Assembly: GCA_964444365.1 (NCBI GenBank)
Contig: CAYUHJ010000006.1
Coordinates: 26,987-90,986 of the forward strand
Direction of reading: 5' to 3'
Length of the DNA stretch: 64,000 nucleotides
Source: CAYUHJ01 sp964444365
GTDB lineage: Bacteria; Planctomycetota; Planctomycetia; Gemmatales; Gemmataceae
The notes beneath the pieces are model-generated. The model saw nothing but the letters and a program-made list of their open reading frames with translations, was not told the DNA's origin and searched no databases. Below, in pieces: positions 40,901 to 49,433 of the stretch (position 1 is its first letter; each line of letters begins with the position of its first letter). A program made the position numbers and the translations under genes.

Positions 40901-43349
40901 GGTTGACGCCGAGCGCGGTCGACTTCGCCCGCAAGAGCGGCAGCCCGGCCTGTTGCGGGAGTTCCCCCTCGACGCGGACCCGCAGCTTCGGCGGCGGCGG
41001 GGGGAACTCGTCCGTGTGGGCGTCGATCGCGGCGGCGAGTTCGCCCTTTTCCGCGAGGAACCGCAGCACGTCCTTGCGGTAGTACGTCTTCCGGTACTGG
41101 TCCGCTCCCGCGTAGGTGACGGGGTTGGCCGGGTCGCCGGTCATCGTCACCCAGCCGATCTTCGCTTCCGCGACGGGGGAACTCGCGTCGTACGGCCCGT
41201 GCGGGCTCCAGCCGACCCACTCGCGCTCTCCCGGCTTCACACCCGGCGCAATCCACAGCGAGAAGAGCGGGTTCCGCTGCTCGACGCCGTGGCCGACGGG
41301 GAGCAGCAAGTGGTTCGCGTTCCCCTTCACGCGGACGCCGACCTTGCCGCCGACGGGCCGGGAGCGGACGTCCCAGAACAGCCCCGGCAACGACTTGATC
41401 GCCGCCAGTTCCCCCTTCTCGCCGCCGACGGCTTCGACGGTGTCGCCGACCTTCAGCCCCTCGGGAATCCCCTTCACGCGGGGGTCGATCGCGGTCACGA
41501 CGGGGCCTTCGCCGCGGTCGACGAACTCGACGCCTTCGAGGAACCCGACCTGTTTATCGAGGTCCTTGATGGACCAAACCGAAGCGACGGGGTCGTCGCC
41601 GACGGCGGCGAGCAACGGTTTCGAGGCGGAGAACGCCAGCCAGCGGACAGATTGCTCCGGCCCGGCGAGCGAGCGGATGGGCTTGCCCGACTTCGCGTCG
41701 AACAGCGTGACGAGGTGGACCGCGTCTTCGGGGTTCGTGTGCGCGACCGCGACGACGGCCGGGCCGTTCTTGTTCCAGGCGGGGCCGGCCGGCAGGTAGC
41801 CGTAGGCGGTCGGGCGCTCGCGCGGCCGCAGTTTCACGGTGGCGAGTGTCGCGTCGCCGCCGGTGAGCTTCCACTCGTTCGCGTCCTTGTTAGCCGGGGA
41901 CAGCGCGAGGTTCGCGGGGACCGTGGGTGCGTCGAGCCTGTCGCCGACGGCCTTCTCGGCGACGCTGCGGTTCGCCAGGTGGAAGACGGTCCCGCCGTCC
42001 ATGTCGTCGCCGCGGGCCTGCAACCAGAGCCGGTTGCCGGCAACGAAGTGGACGCGGCGGAACCCGCCGACCGCGCCCGGCAACCGCTGGGACGCTTCCT
42101 TCCCGGCGGCCAGGGCGACGGTGTCGAAGACTTCGATGCGGTGGTCGTCGAACCCCGCGACGGCGAGCGTCTTGCCGTCCGCGGACGCGGCCAGCGAGGG
42201 CAGGTGGGCCGTCGACAGCTTGGCGATGACGGCTTCCCCGCGCACGCTTCCATCCGCGGACAGGAGCCGCAACACGGCCGGGCGGGGGTTGCCGGCTTCC
42301 GGCGGGGCCGTCTCGAAGAGCACTGCGAAGCCGTCCCCGACCGGGGCCACCGCGAGCGGCAAGAAGTGCTTGCCGTCCGCGAACGGGAACTTGACGGTGC
42401 GTTCCTCGCCGCCGTTCGCGGGGCGGACGAGGAGTTGCCCGTACTGCGGCCGGCCGGCGACGCCGAGGTTCACGAACCCGCTGGAAATCAAGTCGCTCGG
42501 ACCATTCTTCCCCTGCCGGAGCGCGAGGCCGAGGTTCCAGCCGCCGACGGCGAACGACTCGGCCTTCTTCTGGCCGACATCCCACATAAATAGCGCGCCG
42601 TCGTCCTTCGGGTCCACCTCCGGCCACGACGCCGCGACGCGGACCTTGCCCGCCGCGTTCGGCCACGCCGCCAGGCCGGGGCGGGTCGTCGAGCCGGGGA
42701 AGCCGCTCCGGGCGTCCAGTTCCGTGCCGGTCTTCGCGTCCCAGGTCCGGACGTGCCCGCTGCGCTTGCCCTTCTCGTCGAACTCGGTGGACGCGGACAC
42801 GACGACCGGGCCGGCGGCGGGCGAGGGGTTCGCGAACGCGAGGGACCGCACTTCGCCGAGGTTGCCGCGGAGGACCTTCCCGCCGTTCGGGTTCGTGCGG
42901 TCGAAGAGGTAGATCACCCCCAGGTCGCGGCGCATGTCGGGGGGGATGCGACGGGTGTCGACCATCAGGCCGTCTTCGGAGAACTTCGCCTCGTCGCGCA
43001 TCGGGGACCGGCCGGCGACGGCGACCCAGTTCCCGTCCGGGGACACGGCGACGGCGTTCACCGCCCCCGCGTTCCCCGGCCCGAGCGGCACCCGCAGCGG
43101 CGCGGCTTCCGCGAACTTGCCGTCTTTCCGGGCGTAAACGCGGACCAGCTTGTCGAGCCCGGCGACGTAGACGGTCGAGCCGTCCGGGCTGACCGCGACG
43201 CACGGGACCGGCGCGGACGGCCCGCCCGGATTCACCCGGAGGACCGGCGTGCGGTCGGCCGGGGGCAGGGGCTTTTCCTGGGCCGGGGCCGGCAGCCCAG
43301 TCGAGAGAACGAGGACAGACAGGACCGCCGACCGGGAGATCGTCCGCAT
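37974..43349 (-). CDS. Giant WD40 / Ig-like protein with degenerate caspase-like domain
   Basis: An exported or surface protein of about 1791 residues (signal peptide SRSAVLSVLVLSTGLPAPA). Residues ~30-620 contain WD40-like repeats (VAVSPDGSTVYVAGLDKLV, AVAVSPDGNWVAVAG). A PDZ-like stretch follows near 620-700 (VTAIDPRVKGIPEGLKVGDT), then several Ig-like beta domains. From ~1545 a caspase-fold domain begins (LHLVVVGVDEPAAKRGELGK). The catalytic His position reads YYQGKDW instead of GHG (~1643) and the Cys position NDLQHS instead of DACHS (~1696). It should therefore lack protease activity. It is divergent from a kinase gene 92 bases away. Confidence 0.82.
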   Translation of the reverse strand: MRTISRSAVLSVLVLSTGLPAPAQEKPLPPADRTPVLRVNPGGPSAPVPCVAVSPDGSTVYVAGLDKLVRVYARKDGKFAEAAPLRVPLGPGNAGAVNAVAVSPDGNWVAVAGRSPMRDEAKFSEDGLMVDTRRIPPDMRRDLGVIYLFDRTNPNGGKVLRGNLGEVRSLAFANPSPAAGPVVVSASTEFDEKGKRSGHVRTWDAKTGTELDARSGFPGSTTRPGLAAWPNAAGKVRVAASWPEVDPKDDGALFMWDVGQKKAESFAVGGWNLGLALRQGKNGPSDLISSGFVNLGVAGRPQYGQLLVRPANGGEERTVKFPFADGKHFLPLAVAPVGDGFAVLFETAPPEAGNPRPAVLRLLSADGSVRGEAVIAKLSTAHLPSLAASADGKTLAVAGFDDHRIEVFDTVALAAGKEASQRLPGAVGGFRRVHFVAGNRLWLQARGDDMDGGTVFHLANRSVAEKAVGDRLDAPTVPANLALSPANKDANEWKLTGGDATLATVKLRPRERPTAYGYLPAGPAWNKNGPAVVAVAHTNPEDAVHLVTLFDAKSGKPIRSLAGPEQSVRWLAFSASKPLLAAVGDDPVASVWSIKDLDKQVGFLEGVEFVDRGEGPVVTAIDPRVKGIPEGLKVGDTVEAVGGEKGELAAIKSLPGLFWDVRSRPVGGKVGVRVKGNANHLLLPVGHGVEQRNPLFSLWIAPGVKPGEREWVGWSPHGPYDASSPVAEAKIGWVTMTGDPANPVTYAGADQYRKTYYRKDVLRFLAEKGELAAAIDAHTDEFPPPPPKLRVRVEGELPQQAGLPLLRAKSTALGVNLSDVTDDFPLERAVVRWRAVPPDGKPGAWKEVAVAGQDRTFTVDLGEHPWVRGTHAFEVALHRTPTSPPATAAVSEVNFVPTAPTVAALVGGKPADAVVTTEANTVAVSAKVELGTGGPADVVLDWTGPGGEKGSTPLSDKPSELKLTPGTTTVRLTATTRDAGKFAKLESGGTEFQVRYTPEKIPLPPRIAKFEVSTPTESQDIGKQSVLVTDVAKFDLSTTFEAADPITDVEWDDGDGTWHAEKHVAAKKLADARHITLTAGKPTTVRVRAKSGKGPFAERGVTLAYHPALPAVSIAPIEVGTSVTTRVLSLTGDFQPVGDDPFKVQVVVTPAGGGDAASVDAVLNPAAKTWSATVALRPGVNRIGLVVKNDWRSDSFANLATVAFRQPPRVFAVAPADAGESAVADVSATVLTAADFPPTDVIVNGRIVEAAAPKKLGAAFGIVFWQVTAPAVPVKSGNDWAESLRLAVRNADGDSPVSVVPVKRKVRVIPPPIVAVADGTRDRATDQPKIPVRFKVASESKLARVEVWLAPRGGDLERAASVAPEKFVAGPDGVSVTAEVPLELRPGVNRVRVLAVNDGGETAQEFAVSYTPPAFQVVVDAVEELLPGGAISDPLKISDDAFQSKAGLVQVRGRVKWTAEDAQTARDPKLAVVLIVNDLEHVPVTLDPQQGRAMERTFKVPMFLSAAKSVVRFAFRSPARDAAAPQQSADSATFRVRCENPLTEQRLHLVVVGVDEPAAKRGELGKRVVSALGGVIPAGREDGFDRGEFTHKAFAKAVLYPPLVGEVDDGKVAWVLDEVNRELKRLGTAKPGAKAGAWLNDVILLYYQGKDWVAPDGRRWLHTSRSQRYSEAAATRFAIRVDGLPTTPGVRLVVLNDLQHSPDKPKVPESTIAKAEGPPTIWFGWKDLASRERWFAIIQRAIAEQSSVGGVFDLTGKLIAEDPEKAGVQQAYMRGEVRNRPLGIGAKPVNP

Positions 43350-43441
43350 GGTCGTCACCTTCTCATCGGGAGGGCGGATTCGCGATTCGGCCGCCGCGAT
43401 CGGGGGGCTATAATGGTGATTCTAGACCGGGGAGGGTCCGG

Positions 43442-45952
43442 ATGCCGGGCGTGGGCGAACTCGGGCACCTGACGGATGCCCAATACGCGGACTTGGTAGA
43501 ACGGGTCGACCGGTTCCACGAGGCGTGGATCCCGGACGAGCCCGCGAACCCCGCGTCGTTCCTGCCGTCCCGGTCCGCGCCGCACCGCCAGGCCGTTCTG
43601 ATCGAACTGCTCAAGACGGACCTGGAACTGCGGGCGAAGGCCCACCTCCCGGTGCGGATCGACCCGTACCTCGCCGCGTTCCCGGACGACCTCCCCGCGC
43701 ACGCCGTCCCGGTGACGCTGCTCCTGGAGGAATATCTGGTTCGGCACCGGTTCGCGGACAGGCCTTCCGCGGAAGAATACCGGAAACGCTTCCCGACCGT
43801 GTACGAGCCGTTCGCGGCGGGCCTCGCCCGGCTCGCGGGGAAGTCCGCCGGGGCGAACGCCGGTCGGCTCGGTGCCGCCCCCCCGAACCGCGACGACGGC
43901 GTCGCGTTCAACTCCACGTCCGAACTCATCCTGTCCCAGACCCAGGTCCGGGACGTTCCCCCGGTCCCTCCGGAGGCGGGGCCGCCGGGGACGATGATCG
44001 AGCAGATCGAGCCGGTCCTCCGCGACGAGGACGACGACGACCGCCGGCGGAAGGCCAGGAAGGCGGCGAAGTCCAAGGGGGCGAGCAAGTCCCGGTCGAA
44101 GTCGCGGTCCAAGATGGACCTGAATGAAGTCCCCGCGGACACGCTTCCGGCGGAACTGGAGTACAAGCTCCTCCGGAAGCTCGGCCAGGGCACCTTCGGC
44201 GAGGTGTACGAGGCCCTCGCCCCCGGCGGGTTCCGCGTCGCGGTGAAGAAGATCCTCCGGAGCCTGGACCACCCCGCGAGCGTCGGGGAGCTGGAGTCGC
44301 TCGAGGCCATCAAGAAGATGACGCACCCGTTCCTGCTGCAAACGCAGGCGTACTGGGTGTTCCGCGACCGGCTCATCATCGTGATGGAACTCGCGGACGG
44401 CAGCCTGACGGACATGATGAAGGACGCCCAGTCCCGCGGGCTGATGGGCGTCCCGGTGGACGACCTCATCACCTACTTCGAGCAGGTGGCGGAGGCGGTC
44501 GACTACCTGCACAGCCAGAACGTGTCGCACCGGGACATCAAGCCGGCGAACCTGCTGCACCTGAAGGGGTACGCGAAGCTGGCGGACTTCGGCCTCGCCC
44601 GGATGCACGAGCACACCCAGACGACCGTCGGCCAGGAGATGGGCACCCCGCTGTTCATGGCCCCGGAGGCGTGGAACAAGAAGATCAGCCTGCACTCGGA
44701 CCAGTACAGCCTGGCGGCGACCTACGTGTCCGCCCGGCTGGGCCGGAACTTGTACAAGGCCGCCGCCATGCACGAGCTGGCGATCCAGCACATGACGGAG
44801 ACGCCGAACCTCGACCCGCTGGAGCCGGCCGAGCAGGCCGTCCTGCTGCGGGCGCTGGCGAAGAACCCGGACGACCGCTACCCGAACTGCAAGGCGTTCG
44901 TGAAGGCCCTCCGGCAGGCGACGACGCCGGTGCCGGTGAAGACGGCCGTCGACCTCGACCTCGGCCCGCCGCGGTCCCGCGTCAGCCCGCTGACGGTCGC
45001 GCTCGCGCTGGTGCTCCTCGTGTCCGTCGCCGCGCTGATCTACGTCGCGGTCTTCTCCCCCACCCCGCCCGTGGTGGTGGCCCCGCCGCCGACGCCGCCG
45101 GAGAAGATCCTCGCGGTCCCCGGCTGGACCCCGACCGCCGAGGCGGGCACGGTGACGCTCCCCGACGGCCGGAAGATGCACAAGGAACTGTCCCGCGAGG
45201 TCGCCGGGACGAAGCTGGTCGCCGTCGCGGTCCCGCCCGCCCGGAACACCGACCCGCCGCCGTTCTACATGCTGCGGGACAAGGTCTCGAACCGCGTCTA
45301 CAAGGCCGTGTGGGAGGCCGCCGAGCGGAACGACCGGTCCGCCGTCGCCGAGTTCCGCAAGCGGTTCGGCAAGGACGCGCCGCCGCTGCTGCCCGGCATG
45401 TGGCGGGAAGGCGCGCTCCCCCAGATCGGCGACCCGCTCGGCATCGCCGGCGCGCAGGCCGACGTGCCCGTCGTGAACCTGACCATGCCGGAAGCCAGCC
45501 TCGTCGCCACCGAACTCGGCGGCAGCTTGCCGACCTACATTCAGTGGCTGCACGCGCTCGAAGGCCCCGGCGGGGCGATCCCGGACCTGCTCGCGAAGTG
45601 GAAGCCGAAGCCGAACCAGACCGAGCCGACGGAGGAGGAACTCGAACAGCTCGGCGTCGCGCTCGGGCTGAAGTTCGGCCCGTGGCCCGTCACCCGCGCC
45701 ACCCCGGACGTCAGCCACCACGGCGTCCGCGGACTCATTTCCAACGGGTTCGAGTGGACCAACGGCACGGTCGAAGGCCCCCTCGACCTCCGCTCGAACC
45801 CGGCCGTCACCCCCAAGGTGATCGTCGTCGGCCAGGGGTGGGACATCCCCGAGGTGCTGACCCCGTCCAAGATCGCCGGGCTGAAGAGCGAGTACCCCTG
45901 GGACTCCGCCAAGACCGGCATCGGCTTCCGCGTCGTGTTCGACCCGCAGTGA
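43442..45952 (+). CDS. Ser/Thr protein kinase with C-terminal FGE/SUMF-like domain
   Basis: A protein of 836 residues. Residues 1-130 carry the helical region common in planctomycete kinases (IELLKTDLELRAKAHLPVRI, DRPSAEEYRKRFP). A charged linker follows. The kinase domain (~239-500) has LGQGTFGEVYEA, VAVKKI, HRDIKPANL, DFGLAR and GTPLFMAPEAW. One transmembrane segment (VALALVLLVSVAALIYVAVF, ~520) precedes an extracytoplasmic formylglycine-generating-enzyme-like domain (PVVNLTMPEASLVATELGG, SLPTYIQWLHALEG, GFEWTNGTVEG). The FGE part may bind ligands rather than catalyse. GGAGG precedes the ATG. It is divergent from the pseudo-caspase gene. Confidence 0.9.
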   Translation: MPGVGELGHLTDAQYADLVERVDRFHEAWIPDEPANPASFLPSRSAPHRQAVLIELLKTDLELRAKAHLPVRIDPYLAAFPDDLPAHAVPVTLLLEEYLVRHRFADRPSAEEYRKRFPTVYEPFAAGLARLAGKSAGANAGRLGAAPPNRDDGVAFNSTSELILSQTQVRDVPPVPPEAGPPGTMIEQIEPVLRDEDDDDRRRKARKAAKSKGASKSRSKSRSKMDLNEVPADTLPAELEYKLLRKLGQGTFGEVYEALAPGGFRVAVKKILRSLDHPASVGELESLEAIKKMTHPFLLQTQAYWVFRDRLIIVMELADGSLTDMMKDAQSRGLMGVPVDDLITYFEQVAEAVDYLHSQNVSHRDIKPANLLHLKGYAKLADFGLARMHEHTQTTVGQEMGTPLFMAPEAWNKKISLHSDQYSLAATYVSARLGRNLYKAAAMHELAIQHMTETPNLDPLEPAEQAVLLRALAKNPDDRYPNCKAFVKALRQATTPVPVKTAVDLDLGPPRSRVSPLTVALALVLLVSVAALIYVAVFSPTPPVVVAPPPTPPEKILAVPGWTPTAEAGTVTLPDGRKMHKELSREVAGTKLVAVAVPPARNTDPPPFYMLRDKVSNRVYKAVWEAAERNDRSAVAEFRKRFGKDAPPLLPGMWREGALPQIGDPLGIAGAQADVPVVNLTMPEASLVATELGGSLPTYIQWLHALEGPGGAIPDLLAKWKPKPNQTEPTEEELEQLGVALGLKFGPWPVTRATPDVSHHGVRGLISNGFEWTNGTVEGPLDLRSNPAVTPKVIVVGQGWDIPEVLTPSKIAGLKSEYPWDSAKTGIGFRVVFDPQ

Positions 45953-46023
45953 CGGCTGCTACCGACATTCGGAACCCGTGGCATCCAGCGTAAAATGGGT
46001 CAGAAGAAAGACCCGAGGACGCC

Positions 46024-46353
46024 ATGAAACTCGCCACCCCCCGCTCGCCCGTCGTGATGCTGACCACCTTCCTGCCCGGCCCCGACCGGAAGCGGACGCC
46101 GAGCCCGTACCACTTCCGCGTGACGTACCGCAACCCGGCCCCCCGCGAGCCCGGCTGCGTGATGACCTGGGAAGTGCTCGGCGGCCGGCTGCCGTATCAG
46201 GTCGCGCTCGAAGAGACCCCGACCGGCGGCCAGCGCTGGCACTGCTCCTGCGCGGACGCCGTCTACCGCGGCGAGGACGACCCGAAGCACGCCTGCAAGC
46301 ACGTCCAGGGGCTGATGGAATGCCTGCCGACCGTGCTCAAGGTCGCGGCATAA
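46024..46353 (+). CDS. Small SWIM-type zinc-finger protein
   Basis: A 109-residue protein. Near the C-terminus, WHCSCADAVYRGEDDPKHAC plus KH forms CxC...CxH, the spacing of a SWIM zinc finger, which binds DNA or protein. The N-terminal half (MLTTFLPGPDRKRTPSPYHF) has no recognised domain. Stand-alone short SWIM proteins are common and uncharacterised in planctomycetes. It begins 71 bases after the kinase gene and is followed by a hairpin repeat. Confidence 0.65.
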   Translation: MKLATPRSPVVMLTTFLPGPDRKRTPSPYHFRVTYRNPAPREPGCVMTWEVLGGRLPYQVALEETPTGGQRWHCSCADAVYRGEDDPKHACKHVQGLMECLPTVLKVAA

Positions 46354-46363
46354 GGGCTTTCTC

Positions 46364-46463
46364 GTAGGGTGGGTCGAGCCGGCTTTGCGGCGAAGACCCA
46401 CCGGCCTGGCAACAGTCGCTTCCCTCTCCGGTGGGTCTTCGCGAAGCGCTCGACCCACCCTAC
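46364..46463. repeat. Hairpin repeat overlapping a stop codon (family D, copy 2)
   Basis: The arms GTAGGGTGGGTCGAGCC and GGCTCGACCC-like (here CGCTCGACCCACCCTAC) pair imperfectly, with an inner stem GGCGAAGACCCACCGG against CCGGTGGGTCTTCGC. It is related to 28228-28320. The right end contains the TAG stop codon of the convergent cyclopropane-synthase-like gene, so the repeat has become the gene's terminus. Confidence 0.85.
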
Positions 46464-47755
46464 CGGTACCAGTCCGCCCGCGTCAGCGGCAGCTTCGCGT
46501 CCCCGTCGATCGGCTTCACCACCAGCGTCTGGTTCAGCCCGTACACGCCGGAGCGGAAGCCCATCGTCGCGCCGGCCATGTACAGGCGGAAGATGCGGTA
46601 CGTCACGTCGCCGACGAGCTTGAGCACCTCTTCGCGGTTCGCCTCCAACTTGCGGACCCACGCCTCCAGCGTCAGAACGTACTGCTCGCGCATGTTCTCC
46701 ACGTCGCGAATCTCGAAGCCCGCGAGGGCGGCGCTTTCCTGCACTCGCAGCACCGTCTGGAGTTCGCCGTTGGGGAAGACGTACTTCCGGGCGAACGCCG
46801 TCCACCGCGGGTACGGGGTGAACGGCTTCAGCGTGATGCAGTGGTGTAGGTACGCCCCGCCGGGCCGCAGGTTCTCGTAGACCTTTGCGAAGAACACCGG
46901 CAGGTTCTTGACCCCGATGTGCTCGCCCATGCCGACGCTCGACGCCTTGTCGAAGCCCTCCGGGTCGCGGAAGTCGCGGTAGTCCGAGTACACGATCTTC
47001 GCGGAGCCCGTCAGCCCCGCCTCGGCGATGGCGCGTTCCGCCCACTTCGCCTGCTCGCCCGCCAGGGTGACGCCGACCGCCTTGACGCCGTAGTGCTTCG
47101 CCGCGTGGACGACGAGTCCGCCCCACCCGCAGCCGAAGTCGACGAACCGGTCGCCGGGCTTGAGCCGCAGTTTCTTGCAGACGTAGTCGAGCTTCCGCTC
47201 CTGGGCGGCGTCCTGGTCCTCTTCGGGGTGCGCGAAGTAGCCGCAGGTGTACTGCAGGTTCTTGTCGAGGAACAGGCGGTAGAACTCGCCGGGCAGGTCG
47301 TAGGTGTACGAGATCGCCTCCCGGTCGTTGGCCTTGCTGTGGTCCCCTTCGGTGGGCCGGCCCGCCTTCGACACGTCCCGCGGGTTCTTGCGGCTGGGCA
47401 ACTTCATCAGGCCGCGCATCAGCCGGAGCTTGTCCCAGAGGGTGCGCGAGTCCGAGAGGCGGACGACGTGCCGCAGCCAGGCGGTGAACGCGAACATGTC
47501 GCCGTCGACGTCGAAGTCGTCGAAGATGTACGACTCGCCGAGGCCGACCGGGTCGAGCGGCCAGAGCATCGCGCGGAGGGAGCCGGGGTGCTTCAGCACC
47601 AGGGTGAACGGGGCCGGGCCGGTGCCGGGCTCCCAGGTCTCGCCGGTCCACAGGCGGACGGCGAAGTTGCCGGCAAACCCGTCCGAGAGGGCGGAGAGGA
47701 TCGCGGTCGACGCCGCGGCGGCGGGGTCCGCGGACGGCAGGGCGGCGGTCGCCAT
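46460..47755 (-). CDS. Cyclopropane-fatty-acyl-phospholipid synthase family methyltransferase
   Basis: A 431-residue SAM-dependent enzyme. A CFA-type N-terminal domain (~30-150) is followed by YDLPGEFYRLFLDKNLQYTC, SAM motif FVDFGCGWGGLVVHAAKHYG (~209), VGVTLAGEQAKWA and a C-terminal region with EWVRKLE-like helices. Such enzymes add a methylene or methyl group to unsaturated acyl chains in membrane lipid. The final residues (TRADWYR) are unusually short after the last motif because the stop lies in the family D repeat. ATG 47755 was chosen as the first sensible start. Confidence 0.85.
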   Translation of the reverse strand: MATAALPSADPAAAASTAILSALSDGFAGNFAVRLWTGETWEPGTGPAPFTLVLKHPGSLRAMLWPLDPVGLGESYIFDDFDVDGDMFAFTAWLRHVVRLSDSRTLWDKLRLMRGLMKLPSRKNPRDVSKAGRPTEGDHSKANDREAISYTYDLPGEFYRLFLDKNLQYTCGYFAHPEEDQDAAQERKLDYVCKKLRLKPGDRFVDFGCGWGGLVVHAAKHYGVKAVGVTLAGEQAKWAERAIAEAGLTGSAKIVYSDYRDFRDPEGFDKASSVGMGEHIGVKNLPVFFAKVYENLRPGGAYLHHCITLKPFTPYPRWTAFARKYVFPNGELQTVLRVQESAALAGFEIRDVENMREQYVLTLEAWVRKLEANREEVLKLVGDVTYRIFRLYMAGATMGFRSGVYGLNQTLVVKPIDGDAKLPLTRADWYR

Positions 47756-47934
47756 ACGGCATCCGGTGTCGGGGGAGCGGGCGGAGTTCGGGGCAGTGTA
47801 TGGCCGGACTCCGGCGGCATCAACGAGTCGGCCCGGCCGGTTCGCGCGTCGATTAAAAATCTCCGACCCGCTGAAACCAAACCGGGGTGGTCCTCGTCGT
47901 ACGAGGTGCCCATCACTCAACGAGGTGCGGTTTG

Positions 47935-48453
47935 ATGCAAATGTATAAAGCGACGTCAGTTTGTCTTTTTCTGCTCGCGGTCGCGGGCTCAGCCGAGCGG
48001 CTCTCCGCACAAGAGGTGGACCGGGATAAGGGAGAAGCGAAGCTGGAGAAAGACTTGAAGCCGTTCCCGCCTGCCGAGAAGGGGATGGTGCGGCACGTCA
48101 TCCGGCTGCCCGAGCAACCCGACGAGTCGCTGCTCCAGGTCGAACTCATCGTCGGCAAGACGATCAAGGACGACATGGTGAACCACAAGGTGTACTGCGG
48201 GAAGATCGAAGAAGTAACGATTAAGGGCTGGGGTTACACCCGGTACGTCGTCTCCGACCTCGGCGGGATCTTGTCGACGCTGATAGGAGGCAGCGGGCCG
48301 CTGGTGGACCGGTTCGTCACCCTCGGTGGTCCCCCGTATCTCATCCGATACAACAGTCGCCTGCCGGTCGTGGTGTACGTGCCGGAAGGGGCCGAGGTGC
48401 GGTATCGCTTCTGGCAGACGCAGCCGAAGGCCGCCACCGCCCCGAAGGGGTGA
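47935..48453 (+). CDS. Ecotin-family serine protease inhibitor
   Basis: A 172-residue exported protein (MQMYKATSVCLFLLAVAGSA). The mature part aligns along its length with ecotin: EKGMVRHVIRLPEQPDES, LQVELIVGKTIKDD, GWGYTRYVVSDL, RYNSRLPVVVYVPEG and VRYRFWQ. Ecotin inhibits trypsin-like proteases in the periplasm. The reactive-site loop, STMMACP in E. coli, is STLIGGSGP here, so P1 would be Leu. The loop Cys is replaced by Gly and its partner by Met, removing the stabilising disulfide. GAGGTG lies seven bases before ATG 47935. Confidence 0.88.
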   Translation: MQMYKATSVCLFLLAVAGSAERLSAQEVDRDKGEAKLEKDLKPFPPAEKGMVRHVIRLPEQPDESLLQVELIVGKTIKDDMVNHKVYCGKIEEVTIKGWGYTRYVVSDLGGILSTLIGGSGPLVDRFVTLGGPPYLIRYNSRLPVVVYVPEGAEVRYRFWQTQPKAATAPKG

Positions 48454-48498
48454 TGAACCGGTGCCCTCGAATCGCCCACCCGGATGTGGGGAAGTGTC

Positions 48499-49305
48499 AT
48501 GAGCGTCTGGGACTTGTTGACCGTGTCCGTTCGCGCCTCTCTGGGGAGCACGCTCGGCGAGCTGTTCTGGTACGTCCTCTTGGCGTCCGCCGTCTGGGTC
48601 GCCTTCTACGTGCTGCTCCGTGCCCGGCTGCGGCACCGCCGGGTCGGGCCGCGCGACCCGGCGGCCGGGCAGATCCGCCGGGAGGTGCTCCACTCGCTGC
48701 GGAGCATCGCCATTTTCGGGGTCGTGACGGTCGCCCTGGTGTTCGCCGTCCTGTCGGGGTGGACCCGGATGTACGCCGAGGTCGACGACTACGGCTGGGG
48801 CTGGCTGGTGGCGAGCGTCGGCGTGATGGTGCTGACGCACGACGCCTACTTCTATGCCACGCACCGGCTGATGCACCACCGCTGGCTGTACCGGCGGGTC
48901 CACCGCACCCACCACCTGTCCACGAGCCCGACCCCGTGGGCGGCCTACGCCTTCAGCCCGGCCGAGGCGCTCGTCCAGGCCGGGATCGGTCCGCTCGTCG
49001 TGTTCACCATCCCGACCCACCCGGTCGCGTTCTCGGCGTTCATGCTGTGGCAGATCACGTTCAACGTGTTCGGCCACTGCGGGTACGAGATCTTCCCCCG
49101 GTGGTTCCTGCGGTCGCCTGCCGGCTGGGTGTTGAACTCGGTCACCCACCACGCCCAGCACCACGAGAAGTTCCAGGCCAACTACGGGCTGTACTTCAAC
49201 ATCTGGGACCGACTGCTGGGCACGAACCACCCGGACTACGAAGCCCGGTTCACCCAGGCAACCGGGCCGACCCCGGCCCCCGCGGTCGCCGCCGGCCGGG
49301 GATGA
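48499..49305 (+). CDS. Sterol desaturase / fatty acid hydroxylase superfamily protein
   Basis: A 268-residue integral membrane di-iron oxygenase-like protein. About four hydrophobic segments surround the histidine clusters HDAYFYATHRLMHH, HRTHH and HHAQHH, which bind two irons. Members hydroxylate or desaturate fatty acids, sterols or carotenoids. Some planctomycetes make sterols (Gemmata in particular), so a sterol or lipid substrate is conceivable but not shown. ATG 48499 is preferred over one 15 bases upstream because GGGGAAG precedes it suitably. It follows the ecotin gene by 45 bases. Confidence 0.88.
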   Translation: MSVWDLLTVSVRASLGSTLGELFWYVLLASAVWVAFYVLLRARLRHRRVGPRDPAAGQIRREVLHSLRSIAIFGVVTVALVFAVLSGWTRMYAEVDDYGWGWLVASVGVMVLTHDAYFYATHRLMHHRWLYRRVHRTHHLSTSPTPWAAYAFSPAEALVQAGIGPLVVFTIPTHPVAFSAFMLWQITFNVFGHCGYEIFPRWFLRSPAGWVLNSVTHHAQHHEKFQANYGLYFNIWDRLLGTNHPDYEARFTQATGPTPAPAVAAGRG

Positions 49306-49433
49306 GCCCTGCCTTCCGCGGCCCGTCCTTCACCGGCTTCAAAGTTTTTCTCAGAATTCCCCGCCCGGCGGCCGATACAACCGGTACGCCGCGCACTTCC
49401 CGCGCGGCCGCGGCTCTGAGAACGGGGTGGCGC

